Both the position numbers and the translations under genes were made by a program. DNA of 64,000 nt, taken from Sclerodactyla briareus. Taxonomy: Eukaryota > Echinodermata > Holothuroidea > Dendrochirotida > Sclerodactylidae. Under the pieces are notes generated by a model. That model was not told the DNA's origin and made no database searches. It saw nothing but the letters and a program-made list of their open reading frames with translations. Below, in pieces: positions 25,400 through 37,306 of this stretch; position 1 is the first letter of the stretch; each line of letters begins with the position of its first letter. The DNA is taken from contig JAODTK010004710.1 of assembly GCA_026419785.1 (NCBI GenBank), positions 124,001-188,000 on the forward strand, read 5' to 3'.

Positions 25400-25921
25400 T
25401 TCGACCCAGAGCCTAGCTCATCCAATGGAAAAGCTAAGAGCTCTAACACACCGACTCCACATCAGGCAGGCCCATCCCACACCACCATATCGGCCATGAC
25501 TCCCCCACATCCCGGCCATCAAGGCAAACCACAGAACCGAGAGCGGGATGGGGGCGGGCCCCACCTACTGTGCCCCTAGCCGCTCAATAACACACCGGCT
25601 AACGCCATCCAACCGCCTCAGAAATACCCCGCCAAACCTACAAACAAGGCGCCTTGGTGCTGTGCGGCAGACGAACGACCACCACGGCCCGACCACTTAC
25701 TGTTCAAGAGCAAAACAATCGCCATCCCGACATCAGAGACCGGGTGCGCCCGAGGGCCCGCGCCGTCGGGGGCCCGACCAACCTATTCCCCTGCATTTGG
25801 AAGGACCCGGAAGTCGCCCGGGTATTCTTACCAGCATCGCTGGGCCGGTGAACACCGGCGCGACCCCCCGTGTGACCCCCCCCCTGCTACTTGACCCGTG
25901 GCCCCATTGGACCTCCTGATG
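25400..25921 (+). CDS. Exon 4 of the large gene: Pro/Ser/Thr-rich region
   Basis: Bounded by TTTACAG at 25399 and a donor GATG|GTAAGC at 25921/25922. In phase 0 it begins FDPEPSSSNGKAKSSNTPTP and continues through GPSHTTISAMTPPHPGHQGK. A frame change near 25560-25595 is needed to avoid a TAG; the next good frame gives NTPANAIQPPQKYPAKPTN. The end reads RGPIGPPD plus one base, which matches the phase of exon 5. The sequence is GC-rich and proline-rich, with no domain, and is best described as a disordered linker. It is less certain than exon 2 because open frames in GC-rich DNA come easily and the reading needs several frame changes. Confidence 0.45.
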
Positions 25922-27414
25922 GTAAGCAGAGATGAACGGGCAGCTACGTCACACTTCCCGGGAAGAAGAAAAGTGGAATACCGGGAGATATACCTCGCCA
26001 TCAAAAGTATTGTAATGACAAAGTGTAGCTCTGTAATGGTGAATACCAACTAACCACTCGCAAACTAAATTATGGATTTGATGACAATTACTTAGCCTCA
26101 AATGGTTTTAGATCGTTTAGGCGCATGGAACTATCATATGATATGGTCATTGCTTGGCAGATGACGGGGAAATGCTTAATCTCAACATCCATATTTGGAA
26201 ACAGGCCTTAAAGATGCGTTTACAAAACCCCTCCACTACACTCAACTGCACTACATCATTACTTTTTACTTGACGCCCTTGCAACTAATTCCCAATTCCC
26301 CTAGGTTAATCTGCGCTAACACCAGTCCAATTGAGGTGAACATCTTACAGAAGTGCTGGCGATATTTGGGACGGCGCCTGGTGTCTGTTCAGGGTGATGT
26401 TCTATCTGGTTCCAAGTCCAGCCTGATCATACGCGAATTCTTGTCTGTACGCTCCTAAAATTGCGCGAACCGGTGAGAGGGCGCCATCATTCCCGCAGAA
26501 TCGTTTCAAAGTCGAATCCCCTCGGCAGGCTTAGTGGTCTGACGTTCTTCCATGAAAAAGTGAACCGCCAGAAGAAACAAAAATGCAGTCAAAGGTCTAT
26601 TGAAGCACTCGAATAGCGGAAGTGGTCACGCGTCTAATGCTGGTTATCAGAATGAGCTGAAGGCAACCAAAGGGTTTACTGCAGATTACTGCAACAGGCG
26701 GAAGAAGGTCAAAGGTATGATTGAAGCATTAGGATGAGGAATGAAGACGGCTCAGGCAAGGGTATATTGCATAATTCTACCAATTCACTTTAGCACCTGG
26801 GGCTTCCTTCGGAGGAGTACCTACAGTGTAGAGGAAACTGGCCTCCGACGACAAAATGGACCAATGCTCAGATCACACGCAGTGTGAAGTCCCTCGGGGA
26901 GCCACTGAGCAGTGCACGGCGAGATATACGTCACTCATAGTTTTATACACGATATGTGAAATACTTGATATCAAGCCTCACGTTACCTTCAAATTAAGAT
27001 TTCTGCAGTCTCTTCTGCAGTCTCCCGTCTAAGGATGCTGCGAAAAGCCTACCCAGAAAGCTGGGGAAGATCCACAGGATACCCAGAGGCTAGGCGAAGG
27101 GTTGCAACAGCATGGTAGCATAACCAGGGGCTGGCAAGGTTAGATGCAGTGTCAAAGGTCCAGTTAAGACTACAGAAAAAGGTCAGTGGAAATTCCCATT
27201 GATATAGCAAGGAAGAGCTATTATATAAACTCACCAACTCCCGAAGATGCGTTGTCAACGTATTTTCCTAACCTCCCTCGGAAATTTGTCTCTTTAAGTG
27301 CCGCCGAATCTCATGGAACTGTGGCTACTTGAAACCAATGAACCGTTAGGAAGTTTGAGCCTCTTGGGGGCAGAAATATGTGCCCTGCATGCTTCTGGTT
27401 TCATGCTGTTCCTT
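25922..27414 (+). other. Intron 4 of the large gene (first part); no gene seen
   Basis: Mixed-composition DNA with no recognised exon or transposon protein. It leads into the satellite at 27415. Confidence 0.35.
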
Positions 27415-28880
27415 TTTTTTCATTTATCCGTTTGTTTCAAGTATTTAAAATCAACTCTAATTTCAATAAGCGCCGAGAAACGTAAAGTATGGGCCGGTTT
27501 GGACCAAAAGATGTCCGCCCGGCTTTGCGGTTTTTCCGAGGCTATCCATTATTTTTTTTTTAATATTAATTGGTTCGAATATCTGACCAAAAGATGTCCC
27601 GCCCTGTCTCTATGATTTTCCTAGCTGTCCATTGTTGTTTTTTCTCTCATTTTAAAAATTCAAAATCACTGGATCAATAAACGTGGAAAACGTAAGAAGT
27701 AGGGGGACGGTTTGGACAAAAAATGTACCGCCTGCTTTGCGGTTTTCCTAGCTTCCTCTATAATTTTTAATTTTCTTATTTTCAAATATCTGACCAAAAT
27801 TTGTCCCGCCCTGTCTCCATGATTTTCCTAGCTGTCCAATTGATTTGTATTTAATTTGTTTCAAATATAAATCACTGAATCAATGAACGCTTGAAACGTA
27901 AGAAGTAGGGCGGTTTGGACCAAAAAAGGTCCCGCCCGGCTCCTGCGGTTTTCCTTGCTTTCTATAATTTTTTTATTCTTTCTAATTTTCAAATAGCGAC
28001 CAAAATTTGTCCCGCCCTGTCTCCATGATTTTCCTAGCTGTCCATTGTTTTTCTTTCATTTTTTTCAATAGTTATAATCACTGAATACAATGAACGCTGG
28101 AAACGTAAGAAGTATGGGCCGGTTTGATACCAAAAAATGTCCCCCCTGCGTTGGGTTCTAGCTTTCTATCATTTTTTCAAATATCTGACCAAAATTTGTC
28201 CCGCCCTGTCTCCATGATTTTCCTAGCTGTCATTGTTTTGTTTTCATTTTTCTTCAAATATTCAAAATCACTGAATCAATGAACGCTTGAAACGGAAGAA
28301 GTATGGGCGGTTGGACCACAAAATGTCCCGCCCTGCTTCTACGGTTTTCCTAGCTTTCAATATTTTTTAGTCTCCCTAATTTTTCAAATATATGACCAAA
28401 ATTTGTCCCGCCCTGTCTCTATGATTTTCCTAGCGTCCATGTTTTTCTTTCATTTTTCGAAATATTTTTTTAAAATCACTGAACCCATGAACGCTGGAAA
28501 CGTAAGAAGTATGGGCCGGTTGGACCCAAAGAATGTCCCGCCTTGTTCTCCGGTTTTCTAGCTTTCTATATTTTTATTCTTTCTAATTTTTAAATCATCG
28601 ACCAAAATTTGCTCGCCATTGTCTCATGATTTCCCTAGCTGTCATTGTTTTTTCTTTCTTTTTTCCAAATCATTGAAAATCACTTGAATCAATGAACGAC
28701 TGGAAATCGTAAGAAGTATGGGCCGGTTTGGACCGAAAAATGTACCGCCCTTGCTCTCCGGTTTTCCTAGCCAATTTTAAGTTTATATATTTTTTCTCAT
28801 TTATAAGGATTCTAAAATCAATGAATTAATAAATGCTGGAATTTAGGAAGCATGCATGCTCGTTTGAACCCAAACAATGT
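27415..28880 (+). repeat. Dimeric satellite, about 205 bp unit, about seven copies
   Basis: The phrase CGTAAGAAGTATGGGCCGG recurs near 27480, 27690, 27897, 28104, 28294, 28500 and 28707, giving a spacing of about 190-217 bp. Each unit contains two related halves. Both have 'GACCAAAA-TGTCCCGCCC' and 'TTTTCCTAGC', one with a GCTTTGCGG block and the other with TGTCTCCATGA. The halves are separated by AT-rich spacers ending in 'AAAATCACTGAATCAATGAACG'-like text. Copies differ mainly by short insertions and deletions. No coding capacity. Confidence 0.9.
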
Positions 28881-29952
28881 CCAGCCTGCGCTTACGATCC
28901 AGTTTGGGGGGGCAGTTACTGCAAATGTTTAAAATCACCTCATGAAGGCAGAATGACATATTATACAATGGGTCATCAAAGTGACCTGCAAACCGTTATT
29001 GAAGAAATATCACGAGGGCGGTGCCCGGGAACTGTGGGATAAACACGAACCCACTGCGATAGATTCGTGTAGCTAGCCAATTTAAGCAATGGCTTCCATT
29101 TAACATCGGCTAACTTCGAATGTATCCCACAAACTGCATATCTGTCCTGACTTATAGCCCGAAGCGAACCCAAGATCCGCCACTTTAGTCTCAATTCTGC
29201 CAGGTCTCTCACGTTAATGGTCCACCTTATTTGGAAATTATGCACAGGAAACAAAAGCCTATAGACAATAGGGATTAGTGGACGGGTCAAGACGTTTGCA
29301 GTGACTTCATGGGACGGAGAATGGCATGATATTGAACAGTGACCGGAAGGAAGTGACCAGTTGAAGGAAACATCTTGCTATTGTCGTTACTCACACAATA
29401 TTCAATTGATGAATGCGTACTATGGCCTAATAACACGAAACTAGGGAAAACCAAGCCTATTTCGTGGGTCCAGTTTTGACCCAGGTTGAGTTAAAATATT
29501 ACCTGATTCGGGTGTGATGAAAAATGTTGACCCAAATTGGTTTGATTGCCTCCACTAGACCCAATTTTGGGTAAATGACCATGCAGTTCTTCTTAGTGTG
29601 TAACATTAGTCGAGGTGACGTATACCAAATTTCTATTGATACAGTGCTTATATGCTTCCAGTAAGGATGGGTGTTTAATCTAGTCAATTACGCGCCCCCT
29701 CACATGTTCGTTTGAAGATTGCGAGATGAGAAATAACAAACATGCTATAGCATGGAATCAGCGCCATTCTGGATCTAGGTTTTTTACCGTCACTGCAAGA
29801 GTGCTACAAAACAAATGCTAAGTGTTCGCCATTGTTCTCTGGGGAATCAAAACGAGGCCACAATGGTATACCACGTCGAGAGTTACAAACACCCAAATAT
29901 ACTATAAATAAGGACCGTTGTTCACTTCACTTCGGTGGATGTGACGCTACAG
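28881..29952 (+). other. Intron 4 (middle part); no gene seen
   Basis: Contains alternating 'TTGACCCAAATT' and 'CAATTTTGGGTAAA' text at about 29460-29580, which could be a decayed inverted-repeat element. No protein landmark found. Confidence 0.3.
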
Positions 29953-30144
29953 GTTGGGAAGCTAATGAAGATATTCATGGCTGATCGGTCTGTGGAAAGC
30001 GGGAGTGACGCATACTCTGCCCTATTCATCTTTGTCGCGGATGCTGGGCCAGTGGTCGAATTGGGGGTCACCCAGAAGGGGTCCAGAGGGGCGGGGCTGT
30101 TCCAGAGGTCACCAGAGTCAACATAAGGAACCTCTACTTCCAAG
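29953..30144 (+). other. Splice-bounded open segment, possible exon, strand uncertain
   Basis: On the plus strand 192 bp lie between CTACAG and a donor AAG|GTAAGC. The phase-0 frame reads VGKLMKIFMADRSVESGSDA and runs 57 codons before a TAA about 20 bp short of the donor. Another frame at the end gives VTRVNIRNLYFQ, so one frame change would keep it open. The minus strand is open across the whole segment for 91 codons (30197 down to 29922), with a protein-like reading around VPYVDSGDLWNSPAPLDPFW. I recognise neither. GC content is higher than that of the flanks. It may be an alternative exon of the large gene, an exon of an antisense gene or a fragment of an inserted element. Confidence 0.25.
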
Positions 30145-32752
30145 GTAAGCAGCGGATCTTCATAGTGGATCACCTTATGTGAAAAAAAAGTTCTCATGTA
30201 GATAAAAACACATATATAGAGTAATTTTCAGATAAAACAACTGATATGGAAAGTACTCCGTATCTACAGTCTGAAGAAACTGACAGACGGGCATCAAATG
30301 TGACAAGGTACCCCATGGCTCCCCATCGTAAGTGCGTGTGTGGGTGGTGGTGTGCTGTATTATGCATTTAAAATCACTGGAATAATCGCATATTTTTATG
30401 TACCACTCTAAAACCAATTTTAGGTTCAAAGTCGTTTCGTGGAGAATTCTGACCAGTGTCCAACAGGCAACGAGCATCTTATCTATCCGGGGGTTAAATG
30501 CCCATAGAGAGGAATATCGCGACGGTTGCATGGAGGGTGAAAGCTCCGAAGGGGGAGGTGGAAGGAGGAGGAATGTTCTACCCACTATATATTGTGTCTT
30601 GACCTGATGTGTGCGTCGTTACAACAAACACCTGAACGCATACTATTTATATTCTTACTCGGGTCCGTTGTGTCGTTGAATTTCATTTTAACGATCTCAC
30701 TAAATATCGTTTCCCCCTTTGGAAATACGGAAACATAAAAGAATTCGCCACTATCAGGTAATAGAATGGCCACCTACCTGGATAGGCTGGAACTTAAGCC
30801 ATCCCCTGAATATACCAGAACATGTGGATATCTCCGTTATACTTATTAGCTATCACCGTTACCTATACATACCTCTTGGGTGAGATACTCCCGTTTAGAT
30901 GTTTTTCCTCAATTCCCGGTTTATATCATTTGAAGGACGAAAATGTCGGAGACCCGATGTTTGTGATCCGTCTTCATCCTATCTGCCGTTCCCATGATTT
31001 ATACCCTGTACTCTTTAGATATTATTATTATTATTTTTTTTTTTTTACTAGCTCGAATGCATTCTTGTATATTGTCCATAATAACAACCCCCCCCCCCCC
31101 ACAAAAAAAAAAATCGAAATAAAACAAAACGGCCACGGCCCTCAACAGACTGAATGAATGATTGATCATCTCTTATTTTCTCACTCTCACTTGTCATCCG
31201 TCAGAAAGCAAAACCTTGCCTCGTAGAAGAGCAACCACTGTCTTGCGAAGCCTAGACGTAGTGGTTTCCGGAACATCCTCCTTGTCCCTCAGCCGAATTT
31301 GACACCTACACGCCGATTAATACATTTTGTAAGTACGATATTTTTGTTTTTCTCCGGGAACAATCGAATAGAGACATTGATAGGAGAACTTATTCCGTAG
31401 TAGAGCTAAAAACCAGTGTAATACCCGCATGCATTGGTGTGTTGTTAATTTCACCAACTGAACCCTCCACCGCCACAACACCACGTACCCCCCCCCCCCC
31501 TCCCCCAGACCCACCACATACAACAAAAGGTACAGTCTAATGATCGTGGCCCATCCCGTCGTCAGCGTTCATGGTAAGATCAACTGGCTCCCAACCAGTA
31601 GTAGGGAATGAACCTCCACCACAATGCGTTTTAGGGGCGGTCCGTCTTGCGATTCGCAACATCGTATCAGTGAAAGGTCGCACCACATATCCCGTGGCCA
31701 TTATTACAATCCCAGCAAGCCCATTACCAGATTACCCAACTGCTGGCTATGCAAGGTCCAGAGGAACTCAGTGCCACTTATTATCCACTCATACATCACG
31801 ATTGCGTCAGCCGTCAGCAGCACCCGATTCATGCAAGGGAAAACACCCAAACCGCGTTTCCTAACATTAATTTCTAAGCACATTTGGAAAATTCTTGAAA
31901 GCCGGGTTTACCCACAACCTTATGGGTGAGGGGTGTTTGCCGGGCAGTCGTTATTGAGCAGATTAATTAACGTTGGCCATCAACAATATATTGGTTCAAT
32001 TATTCTACTGATTCTTCAAATCTAACTCTAGAACAGTCAGGAAATGTAACGAGTTCATTTTTGGTTGTATCTTTCAGACCGATTTTACCAGAGATGACAG
32101 CTGAGACCGAAAGAACCGCATCAGAACCTCTCATCACGTTCATCACGAAGTAGCCGATGGCAGACCAACGCTACCACGATTCGACAAATTGAACGATTAC
32201 CAACTGTGCTAACAGCGCAGTCGGTCTCAACATGAAACCATATGAACAATCATAGATCCACTCGTAGAGATAGACACAACAACATTCCATAGATACACAA
32301 AAACGTCTGCTACGCCATATCATTTGAGACGATACTATTTGAGATCTTCTTCGAATAGCTGAATGTCTACTAGTATGACGTCACTGCTATGGCATTCCTC
32401 TGGGGTCTCCTTCACATTCTTGTAGCAAGTTCGAGCGGAAGAGATCCGAAAAAATTGTGGAAACTAATATCTCATCTCCCAAAGCCTAGAACTTCGGGTT
32501 TAGCGAATGTCGAATGGGGCCCTACGAGTTCCACAACTGAGTAGAGCTGTATTAATCCGTCGCCTCTATGAGTTTATTCGCTTGCTTCTTCCCATTATAG
32601 AAGCCGACTGTGAGATCAAATGATTGCTATATCGCTCCCGCTTTACGTTCAGGAAGATACCACGGCCGGTTTATAATGACAAGAAGAGAACGTCTCCGGG
32701 CTCTGACCGACGGACCCGTGTGCATGAATAGTATCTCATTGAGAGAAGACAG
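30145..32752 (+). other. Intron 4 (third part); no gene confirmed
   Basis: Contains C/A homopolymers at 31090-31112 and 31489-31501 and some moderately GC-rich open stretches (31571-31929, 32610-32933). No family or splice-bounded reading is recognised in them. Confidence 0.3.
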
Positions 32753-34681
32753 GGCTTCGCTAACTTTGACATATATAAATGACGAGTCGTTTCTAGAACT
32801 CAGAAGAACGTTTGGTATTCTTCTGCGATGTCACGCGCTCTCTCAAATAATATGTCATCGAGCCCTTCCCCCAATACCAGCACAGCCTGAGAGTATCAGC
32901 GAACATGCGGTGATCACCTTTGACATAGAATAGGTCAATTTCACAGCGCCATACGACCCGCGTTGTTTGAATCTATAGACGGACAGGAGTAGTGTACATT
33001 GTCCCCAGCTGTCAGCTGTCAGTTCAAGCAAACAACCAGGATTGAGATTACAGGACCTTATAATCGAATTTGCCTCAATGAAAGCCAAATGGGATGATTG
33101 GCCATGCGGAATCAACTGCAGAACATTACACTGACAATACTAGTGTAGTGGACGTCAGGCTTGCTCGAATAAAGAAATGTATTAGAACGTTTGTACTTAG
33201 GTACTAGTAGAGTCAGTCTTGCCACCGAAGGAGAGAGGGAGGAAGAAGCAGAGAGGAAAATATGAGAGGGAGTGTCTTTGAATCAGAATAGCAAATGCTA
33301 TATATTTTATACTTATTCTATGTATATATGAATGCCGTGGAATTGGTGCCTCAAATATGATAATAAGTTGATGAAGTGTTTTGTACGGATGACAGAATGG
33401 GTACGGAGGAAGCGATGCACATGACAACACTGTATAGATGCTCGAGCACATAATGATATAGTCTCAGAGAATTTAGCAAGGCACAATCAATATGTTTCAC
33501 AGCCATAGAACTTCACCTCTTTTGTTGCATTTTCCTCCTCACAATTTAGTTGCTTTATCACGATCGCCTTCCTGTGTTACACGATCAGTTTGGCCGGCAA
33601 ATACTTCCTCAAAGCCTCCAGATCGTTCGATAGGAGTAGCACCGTAAACGTGAGGGGCCATGACTGAAATGCCTTATTGCTCTCTGTCTTATGCTTGTCC
33701 ACTCCATCCACCGCCATATAGCTTCCCCATATCTGCGAGCAGGCCAAGAGCTAGCCCTGTGAAGCGTTCGCCGAAGCGTCCCTCCACCAGCACCGAATCC
33801 CCCATCCTATGTACTGTCCGCATTCGATAGTACGCCCTCGACTCTGTCCGTCAGTGATGCTGTCTGAGACAGAGAAAAATAAACATATGGCTTTCACAGT
33901 CGCGTGATACTCGTGGTGTTCGTCCGTCATTCGACGAAGACCTCTATTCCATCCTGGGGTTGGGGTACGTTTGGCACGGTGGGTCAGCAGATGACTGGCC
34001 AATCCTCGCCCGGAATTGTCCGTGGGCAGTGGGTGGGCAGGGTAATTGGTGGCAGTGGCCATGTGTGTTGGCACTTTTTTTCCTGGCCTGCCTGCTTGCT
34101 CATCAGCATCCCCCCGCGCTCTCTTTTGGCTTCATTTGTTTTGTTTGATGCGTGATACTTTCGTCACAGGGTGAATAACCATACGCCGACCGACCTCACC
34201 GGGTCTAGCCAAGAGTGTCCCGCTGATTCAGTAGGACTCTGGTATGTCTGGAATGCAGATTGAAATGGTTGAGAGATCGATTCACCTGCCATTATAAAAG
34301 ACAGTGAGCTCTACTGTTTGGCACCCGACAAGGCACGTATTCTCCATTGTCCCACCCTGTGGCATGTGTGAATTGCTACTTGTTGCGGATTCAACTACGA
34401 ACCTGCAACAAAATGACAGTGACTTACTTTCCGAGTCCTGATTCCCGTGTCGGCGGATGTGGTAAAGCGCTCTTGTACATGAGACCAGCTGTTCGGCGGT
34501 GAACGCTATATAGGATCGGATTAGCTCAAACTCTGGACTTGGAGACTAGCATCTGTGGGGTTGAATCCTGATCGAACCACGTTCCCGATGTGTCGTCAAT
34601 CACGGCACTTCATCTTTAGATGAATTCACCCCTCCCCTCCTTATCTGTATACGCCTCGTGTTATGCTTGCCACCCGAAAGT
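32753..34681 (+). repeat. Tandem segmental duplication, copy 1 (1.93 kb)
   Basis: Starts at GGCTTC..AACTTTGACATATATAAATGACGAG and is repeated head-to-tail from 34682 with the same order of blocks (for example GTGTACATTGTCCCCAGCTG and GGTACTAGTAGAGTCAGTC). It contains a GA-rich block, a CpG-rich middle and, near its end, a tRNA-like SINE head. No continuous open frame is conserved between the two copies, so it is unlikely to encode a protein. Confidence 0.9.
34511..34585 (+). mobile_element. tRNA-like SINE head in duplication copy 1
   Basis: GGATCGGATTAGCTCA resembles a tRNA acceptor/D-arm with A-box, and GGGTTGAATCCTG about 40 bases later resembles the B-box. A full clover-leaf is not apparent. 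It is followed by 'GTCGTCAATCACGGCACTTC', which looks like a SINE body. The same arrangement is repeated at 36449. Confidence 0.45.
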
Positions 34682-36615
34682 GGCTTCAGTGACTTTGCCT
34701 ATATAAATGACGAGTCGTTTATAGAACTCAGAAGAACCGTTTGGTTATTCTTCTGCGATGTCAACGCGTCTCTTCAATAAAGTCATCGAGCCCTTCCCCC
34801 AATACCAGAACAGCCCTTGGGAGAGTATCAGCGAACATGCGGTGATCACCTTTGACATAGAATAGGTCAATTTCACAGCGCCATACGGACCGCGTGTTGA
34901 ATCTATAGACGGACAGGAGTAGTGTACATTGTCCCCAGCTGTCAGCTGTCAGTTCAAGCAAACAACCAGGATTGAGATTACAGGACCTTATAATCGGAAT
35001 TTGCATAAATTGAAAGCCAAATGGGATGATTGGCCATGAGGATCAACTGCAGAACATTACAGAAATATAGTGTTGTAGTGGACGTCAGGCTTGCTCGAAT
35101 AAAGAAATGTATTAGAACGTTTGTACTTAGGTACTAGTAGAGTCAGTCTTGCCACCGAAGGAGAGAGGGAGGAAGAAGCAGAGAGGAAAATATGAGAGGG
35201 AGTGTCTTTGAATTCGAATAGCAGATGCTCTATTTTTAACGTCTTCGATGTATATATGAAGCCGTCGCGGCCAATTGGTGCCTCAAATATGATAATAAGT
35301 CTGAAAGTGTTGTAAGGAGGAGGACGAATGTACGGAGGGAGCGATGCACATGACAAACACTGTATAAGATGCGAGAAACATAATGATATATAGTAAAAGA
35401 GCATTTAGCAGGCACAATCCCATATGTTTCACAGCCATAGAACTTCACCTCTTTTGTTGCATTTTTCTTTAAAATAGTTGCATTTTCAACGATCGCCTTC
35501 ATGTGTTACACCGATCAGGTTTGCGCATACTCATCACAAGCCCAGATCGTTCGATAGGAGATAGGCACCCCGTAAACGGGAAGGGGCCATGACATGAATG
35601 CCTTTGGATTGCTCTCTGGTTTATCTTGGCCACTCCCACCCGCCATATAGCCCTTCCATAATCTTGCGAGCAGGAAAAGAGCTAGCCCTTGTGAGGGCGT
35701 TCCGACGAAGCGTGGGCCCCTACCCCAGCACCGAACAACCAATTCTATGTAATGTCCGCAATTCGATAGTACGCCGCTAATTGATCCGTCCAGTGATTGT
35801 CTGAGACAGAGAAAAATAACAATGCATTCACAGTCGCGTGTACTCGTGTGGTTCGTCAGTCGATTCGACGAGACACATATAGTCATCCTGGGGTGGGGTC
35901 GTGTGGGCACGGTGGGTCAGCATGACTGGCCAATGCTCGCCCGGAAAGTCCATGGGCAGTGTAGGCAGGGTATGGTGGCAGGTGGCATTGGGTTGTTGGC
36001 ACTTTTTCCCCTGGCCTGCGTTGTCAGCAGCAGCGATCCGGTTGGCTTCATGTGTTTTGTTTGATGCGGGATACTTTCGAACAGGGTGAGGAAAACCATA
36101 CGCCGAAACGGAATCAACAGGGTTAGCCAAGAGTGTCCGCGGATTCTAGGACTCTGGTAGTCTGGGAATGCAGATGAAATGTTGTGGGAATCGAATCCTG
36201 CAAATTATAGAAAGTACAGTGAGCTCCTACTGTTGTGCACCGGACAAGGCACGTATTCCCAGTGTCCCACCTGTGCATGTGTGAATTTGAGACTTGTGAG
36301 GATTAGACAGGAAACCTGCCAACCAAAGACAGTGTGACTTACTTCCGATGTCCCTGATCCCGGTGATCGGAGGGTGCGTGATTTGTAAAGCGCTCTGTAA
36401 TGAGGGACCAGCTTGTCGGCGGTGTTGTGATGAAAAATGAAAGCTATATAGGATCGGATTAGCTCAGAACTCTGGACTTGGAGACTAGCATCCTGTGGGG
36501 TTGAATCATGATCGAACCAGTTCCCCGAGTGTCGTCAATCTCGGCACTTCATCTTTAGTGATTCACCCCTCCCATCCTTACTTATACGCCTCGTATTATA
36601 TGCTTCCACCCGAAA
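34682..36615 (+). repeat. Tandem segmental duplication, copy 2 (1.93 kb)
   Basis: A head-to-tail repeat of 32753-34681; the following sequence again begins GGCTTC at the junction. Long stretches are identical (for example 35093-35200 against 33165-33272), while others (35270-35400, 36100-36500) are littered with single-base insertions and deletions. Uneven divergence of this type suggests imperfect assembly polishing or collapsed reads as much as true divergence. Confidence 0.9.
36449..36525 (+). mobile_element. tRNA-like SINE head in duplication copy 2
   Basis: Same A-box-like (GGATTAGCTCAGAACTCTGG) and B-box-like (GGGTTGAATC) text as at 34511-34585, carried along by the tandem duplication. 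Confidence 0.45.
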
Positions 36616-37014
36616 GGGCTTCAGCTGACTAAAAGAATCCTTAGTGGGAAAGCGTTAGAGCTCCAGATTTCGGGATGTGGCAGAACACGGTGAATCTCGC
36701 CTATTCCCCTCGATTAGGCCTGCATAACGAGGCAGGGGTGTGAGTATTCTGATCCCGGGATCGCCATTAAACGTTCCAATCGACAGACGGGTGTGTAGCT
36801 TCCCTCGCGCAGCAATCTTCCTACACGAGAATTGAAGCGGGATGAGTTGATGTCTGGACGGATGCGAGTAGGCAACTGAAATGAACCTGGTAATCCTGCA
36901 CATTAAACCTGATGAAATTAATTTCCGGATTTCGCCCTATAGGCAGCATATAGAACTATTTCCCAACAGCCACATTGGGTGTTATTTACTATACGGTTTG
37001 GATAATCTACTTAG

Positions 37015-37306
37015 TCTCCTCTTCGGGGGAACTTGCTGAACTGAGGATCGCGAACCTATTCAAGGGTGAGCACGGGTACGATGAGCAGCTGAGAGTCTCC
37101 CAGGTACCTCTAACATACCTCATGCGGCGGCCGGGGGGGGCGGGAGGTATAGCCAAAAACCGGTTCCCACTTGCACACTGTCGCTACACCCCTGCTGATC
37201 TCGTCTACACAAGCTTGATGAACCCCCCCGGGTCTCCCCCGGACCAGGAGCCCAACCCCTTGCCACCGCCAACACCACGACCTGAGGTGTATTCCGCTGA
37301 AACCCA
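37015..37306 (+). CDS. Exon 5 of the large gene
   Basis: The acceptor is ATAATCTACTTAG at 37014 and the donor is ACCCA|GTAAGT at 37306/37307. The 292 bp are open throughout in one frame: SSSGELAELRIANLFKGEHG, then VSQVPLTYLMRRPGG, KNRFPLAHCRYTPADLVYTS and a proline-rich end (SPPDQEPNPLPPPTPRPEVY). Entry phase 1 matches exon 4 (junction PPDVSSSG). Exit phase 2 matches exon 6 (junction AETQRMPL). It includes a 7-base G run near 37133 without losing frame. The N-terminal half looks foldable, the rest disordered. Family not recognised. Phase agreement at both ends makes this one of the better exons. Confidence 0.6.

Noticed and set aside
27415..28880. CRISPR-like array of regularly spaced repeats
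   Set aside because: Units of about 205 bp without unique spacers in eukaryotic intron DNA form a satellite, not a CRISPR array.
32855..35006. Similar minus-strand open frames in both copies of the 1.93 kb duplication
   Set aside because: The shared reading (about 30 residues) loses frame in different places in each copy and shows no domain. It reflects duplicated DNA, not selection for a protein.
34511..36525. Genuine tRNA genes at 34511 and 36449
   Set aside because: A- and B-box-like text is present, but I could not pair acceptor and anticodon arms. They are better explained as SINE heads.
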